Of a DNA stretch of 64,000 nt, positions 37,679 through 45,873 are shown piece after piece. Within the stretch, counting starts at the first letter, position 1. The number at the start of each line of letters is the position of its first letter. The DNA comes from QVMG01 sp032073245. GTDB taxonomy: Bacteria > Bacteroidota > Bacteroidia > Bacteroidales > Tannerellaceae. Made by a program: the position numbers and the translations under genes. The notes beneath the pieces were generated by a model. It was not told where the DNA came from, ran no database searches, and worked only from the letters and a program-made list of their open reading frames with translations. The stretch spans positions 1 to 64,000 of the forward strand of contig DAMANX010000007.1 in the NCBI GenBank assembly GCA_032073245.1, written 5' to 3'.

Positions 37679-39325
37679 TTATTTATTAAATATAATACTC
37701 TTAGCCTCATAGCCTCCGGTATCAATCGCTTTATCTTTGAGTTTACCGTCAGCGGTGAATGTATATAATGAACCTGTACTTCCCCAGGATGATTCTGTTA
37801 TATAGAAATCTTCAGATAATGGATCGACAGCAATAGCATAAGGGGAAGTAATATTAGTTCCATCTTTTATAATGCTACCATCAATCAATTCTTCTGTTAA
37901 TACATCATATTTCTTGAAAGTTATAGTAGGAACTCCCCATTGTGCATAAGCAGTATATAACTTGTCGTTAACAATAGTCATCTTTGTAGCATTATCCATT
38001 ACGGTTACAGCACCTGTTTTTCCATCAATACGTTGTAAAGTATTTTTAATATCTCCATAATCACCTAAAGAAATGACATAAACATCTCCTTGGCCATCAG
38101 CCAGGAGGCTACCCGGATTTATTATTACATCAATATCTTTTTCAACTTTAAAACTATTTATATCAATCACTGATACAGTGGAACCATAATTCGGATAATC
38201 CAAGCCACCGGAATTAGATACATAAATCTTACCATTAGCCACAGCAAGTTGTTCAGGATAACGTCCAACAGATACTTTGTTCTCTATTTTTAATGTTGTT
38301 GTGTCTAATGCAGCAACAGCATGTCCATAGAAATAGCTTACGTATACTTTACCATTATCTGCAACCATACAACGTGGATTCATTGGTTCATCTCCTTCTT
38401 TGGTCTCAATACTTTCAATCAATTTTCCGTTCATATCTAATACGGCAATACGGTTGGAGGCAGTAACGGTAACATACATTTTAGAACCATAAATAAGTAA
38501 TTGCTCTGCCGAGTCACCTAGGCCGCTACCATTAGCTGTTTTATAAACATCAGTTGTCAATTTACCGGTAGCAATATCATAATAACTTATTGAAGCATTA
38601 TTTTCTCCCTGATTTCCTCCGTTTAAAATATAGAGGCCTTTAGATGGTACAACATGATTAGTAACAGCTATTGCAGCAAAGATATCTGATTCACCTCCTG
38701 TTCTTTTTGCAACTACTTGCAGGAATGGTTTATAAGGAGTTCCTTCCGGTATATCGAAGGTTGAAGTTCCTGTAGCAACTTCACCTACTTTTGTTCCTTT
38801 TTCAGTGTTCTTGTCACTTGCATAAATAACATATCCTGTAACATAGGCCTCAGGAACAGGAAGTTTCCATGTCAATGTTCCCGCTATTGTTAAGCTAGGA
38901 TCGGTATCAGTGAATGCTAAATCTGTAACTACAGGATCACCACTATTGTCTTTAACCTCTATACTGGCAAAGTTTGCCGCTTCACCCATTATGTTTTGGG
39001 CAACAACCGATAAGTAGGGTTTAATTTCAGTTCCAGAAGGTATTTCATAAGAATTTTCCCCTTTTGCAACTTCTCCCAGTTTATGGTCTTTTCCGGTAGC
39101 TGTTTCATTGAGATAGATCGCATATCCTGTGATATTATCTTCCGAAGATGGAAGGCTCCATGTCACAGTTCCGCCGATTTTATACGGCTCCATATCGGCA
39201 TCTGTAAAAGAGAGATTAGTTACTACTTCAGTTGGTGCAAATGGATCATCATCATCGTCGCTACATGATGTGAAAGATACTGTAAGAATTGTAAAGGCCA
39301 TCAAGGCGTAAAAAAACTTTTTCAT
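37679..39325 (-). CDS. BtuG-like surface cobalamin-binding lipoprotein (DUF5074 beta-propeller) with two extra N-terminal repeats
   Basis: A 548-residue lipoprotein (TSCSDDDDD; the acidic run is the Bacteroidetes surface-export signal). Residues about 24-115 and 116-205 are two tandem, similar beta-sandwich repeats (VTWSLPSSEDNITGYAIYL against LTWKLPVPEAYVTGYVIYA), probably fibronectin-III-like. The rest (about 215-548) is a YncE/DUF5074-type propeller with blades such as LYILNGGNQGENNASI. BtuG caps BtuB and binds B12 extremely tightly in Bacteroides. Assignment rests on fold and operon. Alternative starts at 39331 and 39367 are less likely. Confidence 0.83.
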   Translation of the reverse strand: MKKFFYALMAFTILTVSFTSCSDDDDDPFAPTEVVTNLSFTDADMEPYKIGGTVTWSLPSSEDNITGYAIYLNETATGKDHKLGEVAKGENSYEIPSGTEIKPYLSVVAQNIMGEAANFASIEVKDNSGDPVVTDLAFTDTDPSLTIAGTLTWKLPVPEAYVTGYVIYASDKNTEKGTKVGEVATGTSTFDIPEGTPYKPFLQVVAKRTGGESDIFAAIAVTNHVVPSKGLYILNGGNQGENNASISYYDIATGKLTTDVYKTANGSGLGDSAEQLLIYGSKMYVTVTASNRIAVLDMNGKLIESIETKEGDEPMNPRCMVADNGKVYVSYFYGHAVAALDTTTLKIENKVSVGRYPEQLAVANGKIYVSNSGGLDYPNYGSTVSVIDINSFKVEKDIDVIINPGSLLADGQGDVYVISLGDYGDIKNTLQRIDGKTGAVTVMDNATKMTIVNDKLYTAYAQWGVPTITFKKYDVLTEELIDGSIIKDGTNITSPYAIAVDPLSEDFYITESSWGSTGSLYTFTADGKLKDKAIDTGGYEAKSIIFNK

Positions 39326-39356
39326 GTTCATTTGTTTATAATTTAAGAAAAATGAA

Positions 39357-41360
39357 TTAATAAACATATTTAATACTTGCCCGGAAAGAACGGCCGGGCA
39401 TCGGATAATAACGAATGATATCGTAAGTGATATCTCCCAGGTTTACAATCTCAGCCTGCAACCGTAAAGAAGAATTACCGAAAGAGAATGTACGGTTGAA
39501 AGACAGTTGCTGTTCGGTATATTTATCCATCCGGTTGCTATCCATGTTTTGCGGAAGAGCATAACGCTCTCCAACAGCGGATAGCAGCCAGGTGATATTT
39601 ACCCATGGATTCTCAAAAGATACGGATGCTGTTCCCGAATGCTTTGGGGTGTAGGGCAACTGACTTTTGTATGTCTTAGAATTTTCATCCGTAATATCAA
39701 CTGCATATTGCCAGGAATAAGAACCGTCAATCTGAAGAAACATATCCGAAGGTAATGCGAAGCGGGCAGAAATATTAGTATCCAAACCTTTTATCTCAAC
39801 CTCACCCATATTCATCATCTTCCATATAAACATGGTTGGAATAGCAACTATTTTATCTTGTACAGTATTATAAAAACCGTCTACCGTTACACTTAAATAA
39901 TCCAGGCCAATAGAAGGGAAATTATTACTCCAGGTTAATCCCAGATTATATTGTCTGGTTTTTTCAGGATCCAGATCACGATTTCCTATGCGGTCATAAT
40001 ATAGATCATTAAAAGTCGGTATACGGAAAATATCTTTATAAGAAGCACGTATCCTCAGATTCTGTTCCCGAAATATTCTATAAGAAAGACTGAATGCCGG
40101 GGATAACTTCTTACGATCGTCCGCTGGTTCATTCAATTCAACCGTTTCGGTGATGTAGGTGCCTAACAAACTGGCTGTTGCAGTCAATCGATTGGTTTTG
40201 TATTGAGCGGCGAGGGCGGTAAGAGAGGAATATCTTTCCGGGAAAACACATTTAGGTGTTGTAGCATCTAATGTGTTTATAAAGAAATCTTCAGCTAAAG
40301 AGAGTGAGAAGTTTTCAAAAGGTGTATATAATAATGCTGCAGAACCGTAGAATTCTCTTTGAGTATAAACATCTGTCTGTTTGCCGTCAACGTATTTGCT
40401 ATGAAAATCCTGGTAACGGGTCCATGAATAGTCAAATTTACCTTGTGCTTTAAATGAAAAGTAAGGAGAAAAACTGTTCTCATAAAATCCTTGAATAAAT
40501 CCGTTCTTTTCATGTAAACGTTCTTTATGGTAATCATTGTAAAGAATTACAGACCCGGGTAACCCACGACGGGAATCAAACCAATAACCTTTCATACGCA
40601 TGTTACCATTCTTTTTCCAATTGGCAAATAGATTCAGTTCTGTACGCCAACTCTTTATATCGCTATTTTTGCGTTTTTCTTCCGTTACTATTTCCCCGTT
40701 TGTAAATGTGTAAGGATATTGTCCGTCAGCCCTAAGCCAATCCGCATGTAAGGATGCCGAATAAGTATCCGAAAGTTTTTGCTCATAGCGAAGCATCGGG
40801 TTAAACATTCCAAATGAACCGGCTTTTATTTGTCCTTGAAAATGAAAATTTTCACCTTGGAAACGTGGTGTTTCAGTCTGGATACTTAAAGCTCCTGCTG
40901 AGGCATACATCCGTGCTGTCTGGAATATCTCATCCGTCTGTCCGATAGAAAGTGAAATTGATTCCACATTATCCAGCGAATAACGGCTAATATCTACTTG
41001 TCCGTTTTGAGCATCTGTAATAGTTACCCCATCATAACTTACTGCGGTATGTTGTGCTCCAAGGCTACGAACCGACACTGTTTTTAAACCTCCAATGCCT
41101 CCGTAATCATTCACTGTAACACCCGAAAATCTTTTAACAGCTTCAGATAGTTCCTGTATTCCCAGCCGTTCAATATCTGTTTTTTTCATCAATTGAAGCG
41201 GAGCTCCCTGCCGTGTCACGGAAGGACGTGCCTTTTCCACCACTTCCACTTCGGAAAGTGTTCGATAGGTGGTTGTATCTGTTTGCTGCGCAAACAAAGA
41301 AGGGTAGCCCATTATACATAGGGCAATAAGATGTAACTTCTTTTGTAACAAGTTGAACAT
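39357..41360 (-). CDS. btuB: BtuB-like TonB-dependent cobalamin receptor
   Basis: A 667-residue outer-membrane receptor with a signal peptide ending LFAQQ, a TonB-box region (LSEVEVVEKARPSVTRQG), a plug (about 55-165; KTVSVRSLGAQHTAVSYDG) and a 22-strand barrel ending FRASIKYVY. It lacks an STN domain or an N-terminal regulatory domain. The B12 riboswitch directly upstream identifies the substrate class. It is first in the btuB-btuG-btuF-like operon. The ATG at 41360 is chosen because longer frames run into the riboswitch. Confidence 0.9.
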   Translation of the reverse strand: MFNLLQKKLHLIALCIMGYPSLFAQQTDTTTYRTLSEVEVVEKARPSVTRQGAPLQLMKKTDIERLGIQELSEAVKRFSGVTVNDYGGIGGLKTVSVRSLGAQHTAVSYDGVTITDAQNGQVDISRYSLDNVESISLSIGQTDEIFQTARMYASAGALSIQTETPRFQGENFHFQGQIKAGSFGMFNPMLRYEQKLSDTYSASLHADWLRADGQYPYTFTNGEIVTEEKRKNSDIKSWRTELNLFANWKKNGNMRMKGYWFDSRRGLPGSVILYNDYHKERLHEKNGFIQGFYENSFSPYFSFKAQGKFDYSWTRYQDFHSKYVDGKQTDVYTQREFYGSAALLYTPFENFSLSLAEDFFINTLDATTPKCVFPERYSSLTALAAQYKTNRLTATASLLGTYITETVELNEPADDRKKLSPAFSLSYRIFREQNLRIRASYKDIFRIPTFNDLYYDRIGNRDLDPEKTRQYNLGLTWSNNFPSIGLDYLSVTVDGFYNTVQDKIVAIPTMFIWKMMNMGEVEIKGLDTNISARFALPSDMFLQIDGSYSWQYAVDITDENSKTYKSQLPYTPKHSGTASVSFENPWVNITWLLSAVGERYALPQNMDSNRMDKYTEQQLSFNRTFSFGNSSLRLQAEIVNLGDITYDIIRYYPMPGRSFRASIKYVY

Positions 41361-41404
41361 ATTGTTTTTGAATACCAACACCTTTACCCGAGGTATTGCA
41401 TAAT

Positions 41405-41665
41405 TCCAATTATGGCAGGTTTTCTGGCTCATTCTACCTTTACCGGCGCCTTCCCAACTTTTCAAATGGACAATTGACAATGGATAATTGACAATTCTTC
41501 TTTTGATCTTTTAATTGTCAATTGTCAACTGTCAATTGTCAATTAAAAATAGTCAGTGGCAACGAGATTTGCCGGGGTCTTACAGAACTTACAGCTACGG
41601 GTACAGCTCCGGTCTTTCACCGGATTCCCTTTTACTAACCACCTTTGGATAAAAGTGATTACACC
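41405..41665 (-). ncRNA. Cobalamin (AdoCbl-type) riboswitch
   Basis: In the btuB sense the conserved parts appear in order: AAAGGGAATCCGGTGAAAG, CCGGAGCTGTACCCGTAGCTG, GCCACTG (near 41553), GGGAAGGCGCCGG and the B12 box AGCCAGAAAACCTGCC (41414-41429). It should lower expression of the btu operon when cobalamin is plentiful; the B12 box is 54 bases before the btuB start, so translational control is plausible. A hairpin of AATTGAC heptamers (41468-41545) is inserted between GCCACTG and GGGAAGG, where the peripheral stem is variable. Outer limits are approximate. Confidence 0.93.
41468..41545 (-). repeat. Heptamer inverted repeat inside the B12 riboswitch (AATTGAC type)
   Basis: In the btuB sense the 5' arm (41545 to 41512) reads AATTGAC/AATTGAC/AGTTGAC/AATTGAC/AATT, and the 3' arm (41496 to 41468) is its complement with one interruption. 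The loop is about 15 bases. The element has the same design as those in the gmk, yicC/tsaB and porU leaders. Confidence 0.85.
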
Positions 41666-41677
41666 ATAATTCGGTGA

Positions 41678-41708
41678 CAAAGATAAGTTCTTTCTCTATT
41701 TATACAAA
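41678..41708 (-). promoter_or_regulatory. Promoter of the btu operon
   Basis: Minus-strand TTTG (41705-41708), a 19-base spacer and TATCTTTG (41678-41685) match the Bacteroidetes promoter TTTG-N19-TAnnTTTG exactly. The expected transcript start, near 41671, is just upstream of the riboswitch. This is the best-formed vegetative promoter in the window. Confidence 0.75.
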
Positions 41709-41721
41709 AGATTTATTAATA

Positions 41722-41760
41722 ATAAAAAAGGCTCAGGTAACGTTTCCGTTTTCCTGAGCC
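41722..41760 (-). terminator. Rho-independent terminator of the OmpA/DUF937 gene
   Basis: GGCTCAGG (41730-41737) and CCTGAGCC (41753-41760) form an eight-base stem, followed on the minus strand by a T-rich tail. It begins 26 bases after the stop of the gene at 41786 and lies before the btu promoter. Confidence 0.85.
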
Positions 41761-41785
41761 ATGAACAGATATAATAGTGGTTAAA

Positions 41786-43009
41786 TTACTTGACGAAGCG
41801 TAAAGCGATATCACGGTCTTTTGCTCTTTCACTGTCGGGTGCACTTGCCGGGCGGGTAGCATGTTCATCACCAAAGCCTTCAGTGCGCGCTACTTGTGAA
41901 CCTACTCCTCCCTTATCAAATATTTTTTCAATGGTTTTTGCTCGTTCTTTTGATATTTCCATATTTGCCTCTTCCGTACCACGTTTATCAGCAAATCCGG
42001 CTATTCTCACGCGGGCATTCGGATAACTTTTTAAAATAGCTACAATATTATCTATCTGTTGCTGGGAATTTCCCATCATTTCAGTAGCACTATTAAATTC
42101 AAATTCAATATTATCAAACTCAAACCATTTATTTTTCAGGTCATTTTCAGTTGCATTTTTGTAAGCGTCTGAATTCAGGTATTTTATCATCTCGTCTTCA
42201 ATACCACCTTTATATGCATGGATCATTTGTCCATTTGATAATGTTAAAGTAGTTGTATCACGATTTGCCTGTCTTACTGTTGCAGCAGGAGCGACTCTGG
42301 TCTCAGCTACTGTATCACGATAAGCAACAGATTCATTATTAGTCATATTCATGTCAGCCCGGTTACATGATCTCCACCAGAAGAAAAGTAATATAACTAA
42401 AATAGCAAGAATCAACCACATAAGCCAGTTATTGCTTTTCTTTGGCTGCCCTACCACTTTATTATTAGGCGTTGTTCCCGGATTCAAAACAGAAGCTAAT
42501 CCGAATGATTCAACCAATTTCGAAGGTATAAACGGGGCAATGATCTGTTTTTCATCACTAATCTGACGCAAAAGAGAAGATAAATTGCGATTGTCCTTTT
42601 GAAGTTGATTTCCTAAATAACCGGCAACAGTCGGAGCGATCATTGCAACCAGACGGTTTGTAGCCACTTTTGATATACCCGCATGTTCTGCAATAGGATT
42701 AGTAAAATCAGCAGCTTTATCTCCTAACAGATGTTGCAGGAAGTTATCGCCGATATTACGTTGTGGCTCCGTTGTTCTCTCTTCACAAATATTTTGAATA
42801 TGTGGAAGAATATCCAGATTCGCAGCTTCGTCTAAAATATTCCGCATTTGAGGAGTATCGCCTTTTTTTAGCATTACACCTAACAAACTGGCTATGATAG
42901 AATTCGATGCCGTTGAAATATTTGCTTCTTTTTCACCTAAAACAGGAGAAGCCTTACTAGCCATTACCGGACAAATGAAGTCTTTTAATGAATTATAAAT
43001 TTGTGCCAT
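41786..43009 (-). CDS. DUF937-OmpA envelope protein
   Basis: A 407-residue protein with an N-terminal DUF937-like helical domain (about 1-170), a single transmembrane helix (about 193-211, LMWLILAILVILLFFWW) and a C-terminal OmpA peptidoglycan-binding domain (about 285-407; YPNARVRIAGFADKRGTEEANMEISKERAK). No signal peptide is present, so the N-terminal domain is probably cytoplasmic and the OmpA domain periplasmic. It may tether the inner membrane to the cell wall. It appears monocistronic, with its own terminator and a 395-base upstream gap containing the 11-bp palindrome array. Confidence 0.85.
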   Translation of the reverse strand: MAQIYNSLKDFICPVMASKASPVLGEKEANISTASNSIIASLLGVMLKKGDTPQMRNILDEAANLDILPHIQNICEERTTEPQRNIGDNFLQHLLGDKAADFTNPIAEHAGISKVATNRLVAMIAPTVAGYLGNQLQKDNRNLSSLLRQISDEKQIIAPFIPSKLVESFGLASVLNPGTTPNNKVVGQPKKSNNWLMWLILAILVILLFFWWRSCNRADMNMTNNESVAYRDTVAETRVAPAATVRQANRDTTTLTLSNGQMIHAYKGGIEDEMIKYLNSDAYKNATENDLKNKWFEFDNIEFEFNSATEMMGNSQQQIDNIVAILKSYPNARVRIAGFADKRGTEEANMEISKERAKTIEKIFDKGGVGSQVARTEGFGDEHATRPASAPDSERAKDRDIALRFVK

Positions 43010-43277
43010 AATTAATATTATAAAATAATTAAATTGATATATTCTTTACTACTTAAACAATTAACAGTTTAATTAGTTTCAAAAAAAGGGAGAAAAATGT
43101 TAAATGTGTATTTTCTTGTTTTTAATTAGGTTTATCAATGGATCGCTGCTTTAGTTACGGGTAAGGGTATAATAGAGAATGGCTTTTACAAAATTATAGA
43201 GTGGTTTAGCGAGGAATTTTTGATAATTCAAAATAAATCAATGGTTATTGAGGAAAGCCTTAAGGCAAAGAAGCGTT

Positions 43278-43354
43278 CGACAGTTGTCGGACAGCTGTTC
43301 GACAATTGTCAGTCAGCTGTCCGACAGCTGTCAAACACCTGTTCGACAACTGTC
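43278..43354. repeat. Seven-unit array of 11-bp palindromes (CGACAGCTGTC type)
   Basis: The stretch divides exactly into CGACAGTTGTC, GGACAGCTGTT, CGACAATTGTC, AGTCAGCTGTC, CGACAGCTGTC, AAACACCTGTT and CGACAACTGTC. Most units are themselves palindromic, and the outer ends (43275-43289 and 43344-43358) are perfect 15-base inverted repeats. I see nothing else in the 394-base gap 43010-43403 beyond AT-rich sequence near the OmpA gene. It could be an operator array one helical turn apart, or a nested RNA hairpin downstream of a gene. Confidence 0.85.
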
Positions 43355-43403
43355 GAACACATCTTTGTTTACCAGGAAAAGGAAATAAATAAGAGAGGAT
43401 AAT

Positions 43404-45137
43404 CTAGTTTATAACAACTTTCCGGGATTTGGAACCTACCTGTACAATGAAACTGCCTTTCTCAAATGGAATCTGTACTACGCCATGCACCATACGGGCA
43501 GTTAGCAATGTTCCTGACATATCATATACTTTCAATTGCTGACTTGAAGATGTTTCTACAACCAGATGTCCGTCTATACTGTAAATTTCAGTATTGGGGT
43601 CAATGTCCTGGATGCCTATATTCCGATAGTCACTCACATCAAAGATAACTCGTAAAGGATTGTTGCGGCTTCTAAGAAGGGAATTATGCCACATAAAAAA
43701 TGTTTTCTGTTCACCGATTTCCCATTCTTCCGGTATGGTATATGTTTCGGACAAATCTTTATAAGACTCGCCTGTTTCATAAAATGTTTGGTCGTTATCG
43801 GTAAATAGGCCCCATTTATGTGTATCAATAATTTGTCCGGGATATACTTTTCTTCGGATTACCTGATTGTCATAATCCAATTGTAGACATTGTGTGGATA
43901 GCTCTAAAAGCTCTGAAAAGGGTAACTGATTATTGGCACAATCCAGGATATTCAATAATCTACCATCTTCGTTCTCGATGGCAAGAGATGTAATTGCACT
44001 CCATTGGAGTGATAGGGCTCTTAATTCAGTACATGCGTTAATCTTGATATATAAAGGGCCGGGAATGTCGGTTCCTCTTCGTATACGAATAAATTCAAGC
44101 CCTTCAGCATTTTCTATAGTAAAAGATGATAGAATCGGACAATCGGCTACCTGAAAGTTATGGCCAGGAGGAAAATGATTATCTTTCATATCCAGATCGG
44201 TTAATGCAGGTAGATAACCGGCATAAAAACATTTCACTTGCTCGTTTCCTTCCACACCAATATATGATAGCCGTATGCAATTACCAATAATTATAGCCTC
44301 CGATCCTATTTTGTCGAAAGAGTTTTGATTGATATATGTCGTTGTCAACGATTCCAAATTATCAATTATGATCCTGTTGATCTTTCGGTTTTCTTCTACG
44401 GCTAATAACTGCAATCCCTGACAGGCACTTATATGTACTCCTGTATTTTCAATAAAACTATTACGGAAAAGAATGAATTCTTTCAATAAAGGTAATCCGG
44501 AAATACTAACACCGCGTAAATCTGAGTTGTCTTGTAAAAGAATTTTTTCCAGGTAGATAAAGCTGTTTAGTATTATGGGTTGACTTTCTGTAAATTGATT
44601 TCCCACAATTGTCAATTCTTTTAATCCCCGTAATCCCGATAGTCCTGTCCATTGAATATTTTTATTTTCCTCAAGTGTCAAGGCATTTAGCTTATCACAA
44701 TTGAATAGCTTTATTTCGAAGTTTGGTTCAAAAGAAGTATTGTTTTTTACTGTTACCTGTTTCAGTACACCACACGATTCGATAAAGACACCATCTAATT
44801 CCGAATCTGATACATAGAATTCTTCTAATGCGGTTAACCCCTGTAAGGTTAGAATTCCTTTCAATCCGGGTTTATTCTCCCATTTGAGAACTTTTATTCG
44901 TTTAGCAGTTTTTACATTACTCCATGTTACTCCCGCTATTTTATCTTCCCAACCGGAATTCCAGTCTGATTCTTCTATGGGATAAGTTCCTTCTTGCCCT
45001 ATCCAAAGACTTGCTACATTGTTATTTGTCTGCAAAAAAGATTTTAGAACATTCCGATCGACTTCATTGTATGTTTGTGCATTCGTTACAAAACTTCCAA
45101 GCAAAGCAATACATATCAAAGAAAAAGTTCTTATCAT
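43404..45137 (-). CDS. Exported leucine-rich-like repeat protein, candidate T9SS cargo
   Basis: A 577-residue exported protein with a signal peptide ending VTNAQ. The middle (about 80-430) is a run of irregular 22-30 residue repeats with LxxLxxLxIxxN-like lines (LRGLKELTIVGNQF; LPLLKEFILFRNSF), resembling BspA-type leucine-rich repeats. The last 75 residues form a beta domain like a T9SS type-A sorting signal (IYSIDGHLVVE ... LKVYDMSGTLL ... GSFIVQVGSKSRKVVIN). PorU and PorV in this window make secretion by T9SS plausible. The ATG at 45137 begins the signal peptide; a longer frame from 45263 is unlikely. Confidence 0.78.
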   Translation of the reverse strand: MIRTFSLICIALLGSFVTNAQTYNEVDRNVLKSFLQTNNNVASLWIGQEGTYPIEESDWNSGWEDKIAGVTWSNVKTAKRIKVLKWENKPGLKGILTLQGLTALEEFYVSDSELDGVFIESCGVLKQVTVKNNTSFEPNFEIKLFNCDKLNALTLEENKNIQWTGLSGLRGLKELTIVGNQFTESQPIILNSFIYLEKILLQDNSDLRGVSISGLPLLKEFILFRNSFIENTGVHISACQGLQLLAVEENRKINRIIIDNLESLTTTYINQNSFDKIGSEAIIIGNCIRLSYIGVEGNEQVKCFYAGYLPALTDLDMKDNHFPPGHNFQVADCPILSSFTIENAEGLEFIRIRRGTDIPGPLYIKINACTELRALSLQWSAITSLAIENEDGRLLNILDCANNQLPFSELLELSTQCLQLDYDNQVIRRKVYPGQIIDTHKWGLFTDNDQTFYETGESYKDLSETYTIPEEWEIGEQKTFFMWHNSLLRSRNNPLRVIFDVSDYRNIGIQDIDPNTEIYSIDGHLVVETSSSQQLKVYDMSGTLLTARMVHGVVQIPFEKGSFIVQVGSKSRKVVIN

Positions 45138-45139
45138 CG

Positions 45140-45168
45140 TTTCTGATTTTATATCAGAAACAAATATA
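45140..45168 (-). promoter_or_regulatory. Inverted repeat and candidate -7 element of the repeat-protein gene
   Basis: TTTCTGAT (45140-45147) and ATCAGAAA (45153-45160) form an 8-base inverted repeat directly before the start codon. A TATATTTG -7 match (minus strand, 45161-45168) abuts it. The repeat could be an operator over the transcript start or a small leader hairpin. Confidence 0.4.
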
Positions 45169-45286
45169 GAAATGTTTTTCGTATAAATTACTTGTTGTAT
45201 ATGCAAGTTAAATAAACTGAAAGGATTTATCTGGTTAGAAAAAACTTTATTCCTTTGTGACAAATGATGACAGCGTATAAATAGGT

Positions 45287-45799
45287 ATGGGCTTTATTAA
45301 AACCGTAGAATTTGAATCGCACTTTAAGACTTTGTACAGGCCTTTGTGTCTTTTTGCCTCCCGTTATGTGATACGGATGGAGGATGCGGAGGACATTGTA
45401 CAACAGGCTTTTGCTGATATATGGGAAAAGAACAAAGAGGACATATCCATTGTGAATATGAAATCTTATTTATTTCAGACTGTTAAAAATCGCTCTCTAA
45501 ACCTCATTGCAAAATCATCTTTATTGCAAACCGTTGATGAATATCCGGATATCCAGGATATGACAGAGGAAGAAGCTGTGGCTTCGGCCGAACAAGATGC
45601 CCGATTGTGGGAAGCGATTGATCACCTTCCTACCGAACGGAAACGTATTTTCCTTCTATCCAAACGCGATGGCCTTAAGTATCAGGAAATAGCTAATCAA
45701 TTGCACATCTCGGTGAAAACGGTAGAAAACCAAATGGGGAAAGCATTAAAATCGCTGCGGGAGACAGTAGTACGAATTTATTTGTTTTTTTTCGGATAA
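45287..45799 (+). CDS. ECF-type RNA polymerase sigma factor
   Basis: A 170-residue sigma-70 family protein with region 2 (FASRYVIRMEDAEDIVQQAFADIWEK, about 22-50) and region 4 helix-turn-helix (LSKRDGLKYQEIANQLHISVKTVENQMGKALKSLRE, about 120-160). It belongs to the Bacteroidetes SigW/FecI-like group that pairs with FecR and an STN TonB receptor, both encoded just downstream. It probably activates this operon when the receptor is occupied. Confidence 0.93.
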   Translation: MGFIKTVEFESHFKTLYRPLCLFASRYVIRMEDAEDIVQQAFADIWEKNKEDISIVNMKSYLFQTVKNRSLNLIAKSSLLQTVDEYPDIQDMTEEEAVASAEQDARLWEAIDHLPTERKRIFLLSKRDGLKYQEIANQLHISVKTVENQMGKALKSLRETVVRIYLFFFG

Positions 45800-45873
45800 G
45801 CAGTAGGGGTTTTTTCATTTCTTTTTGTCTAAGATACATGAATGGATTAGTGTATTACTTAAAATCAAAAAGA

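Noticed and set aside
43275..43358. CRISPR array
   Set aside because: The units are only 11 bases, contiguous without spacers and individually palindromic.
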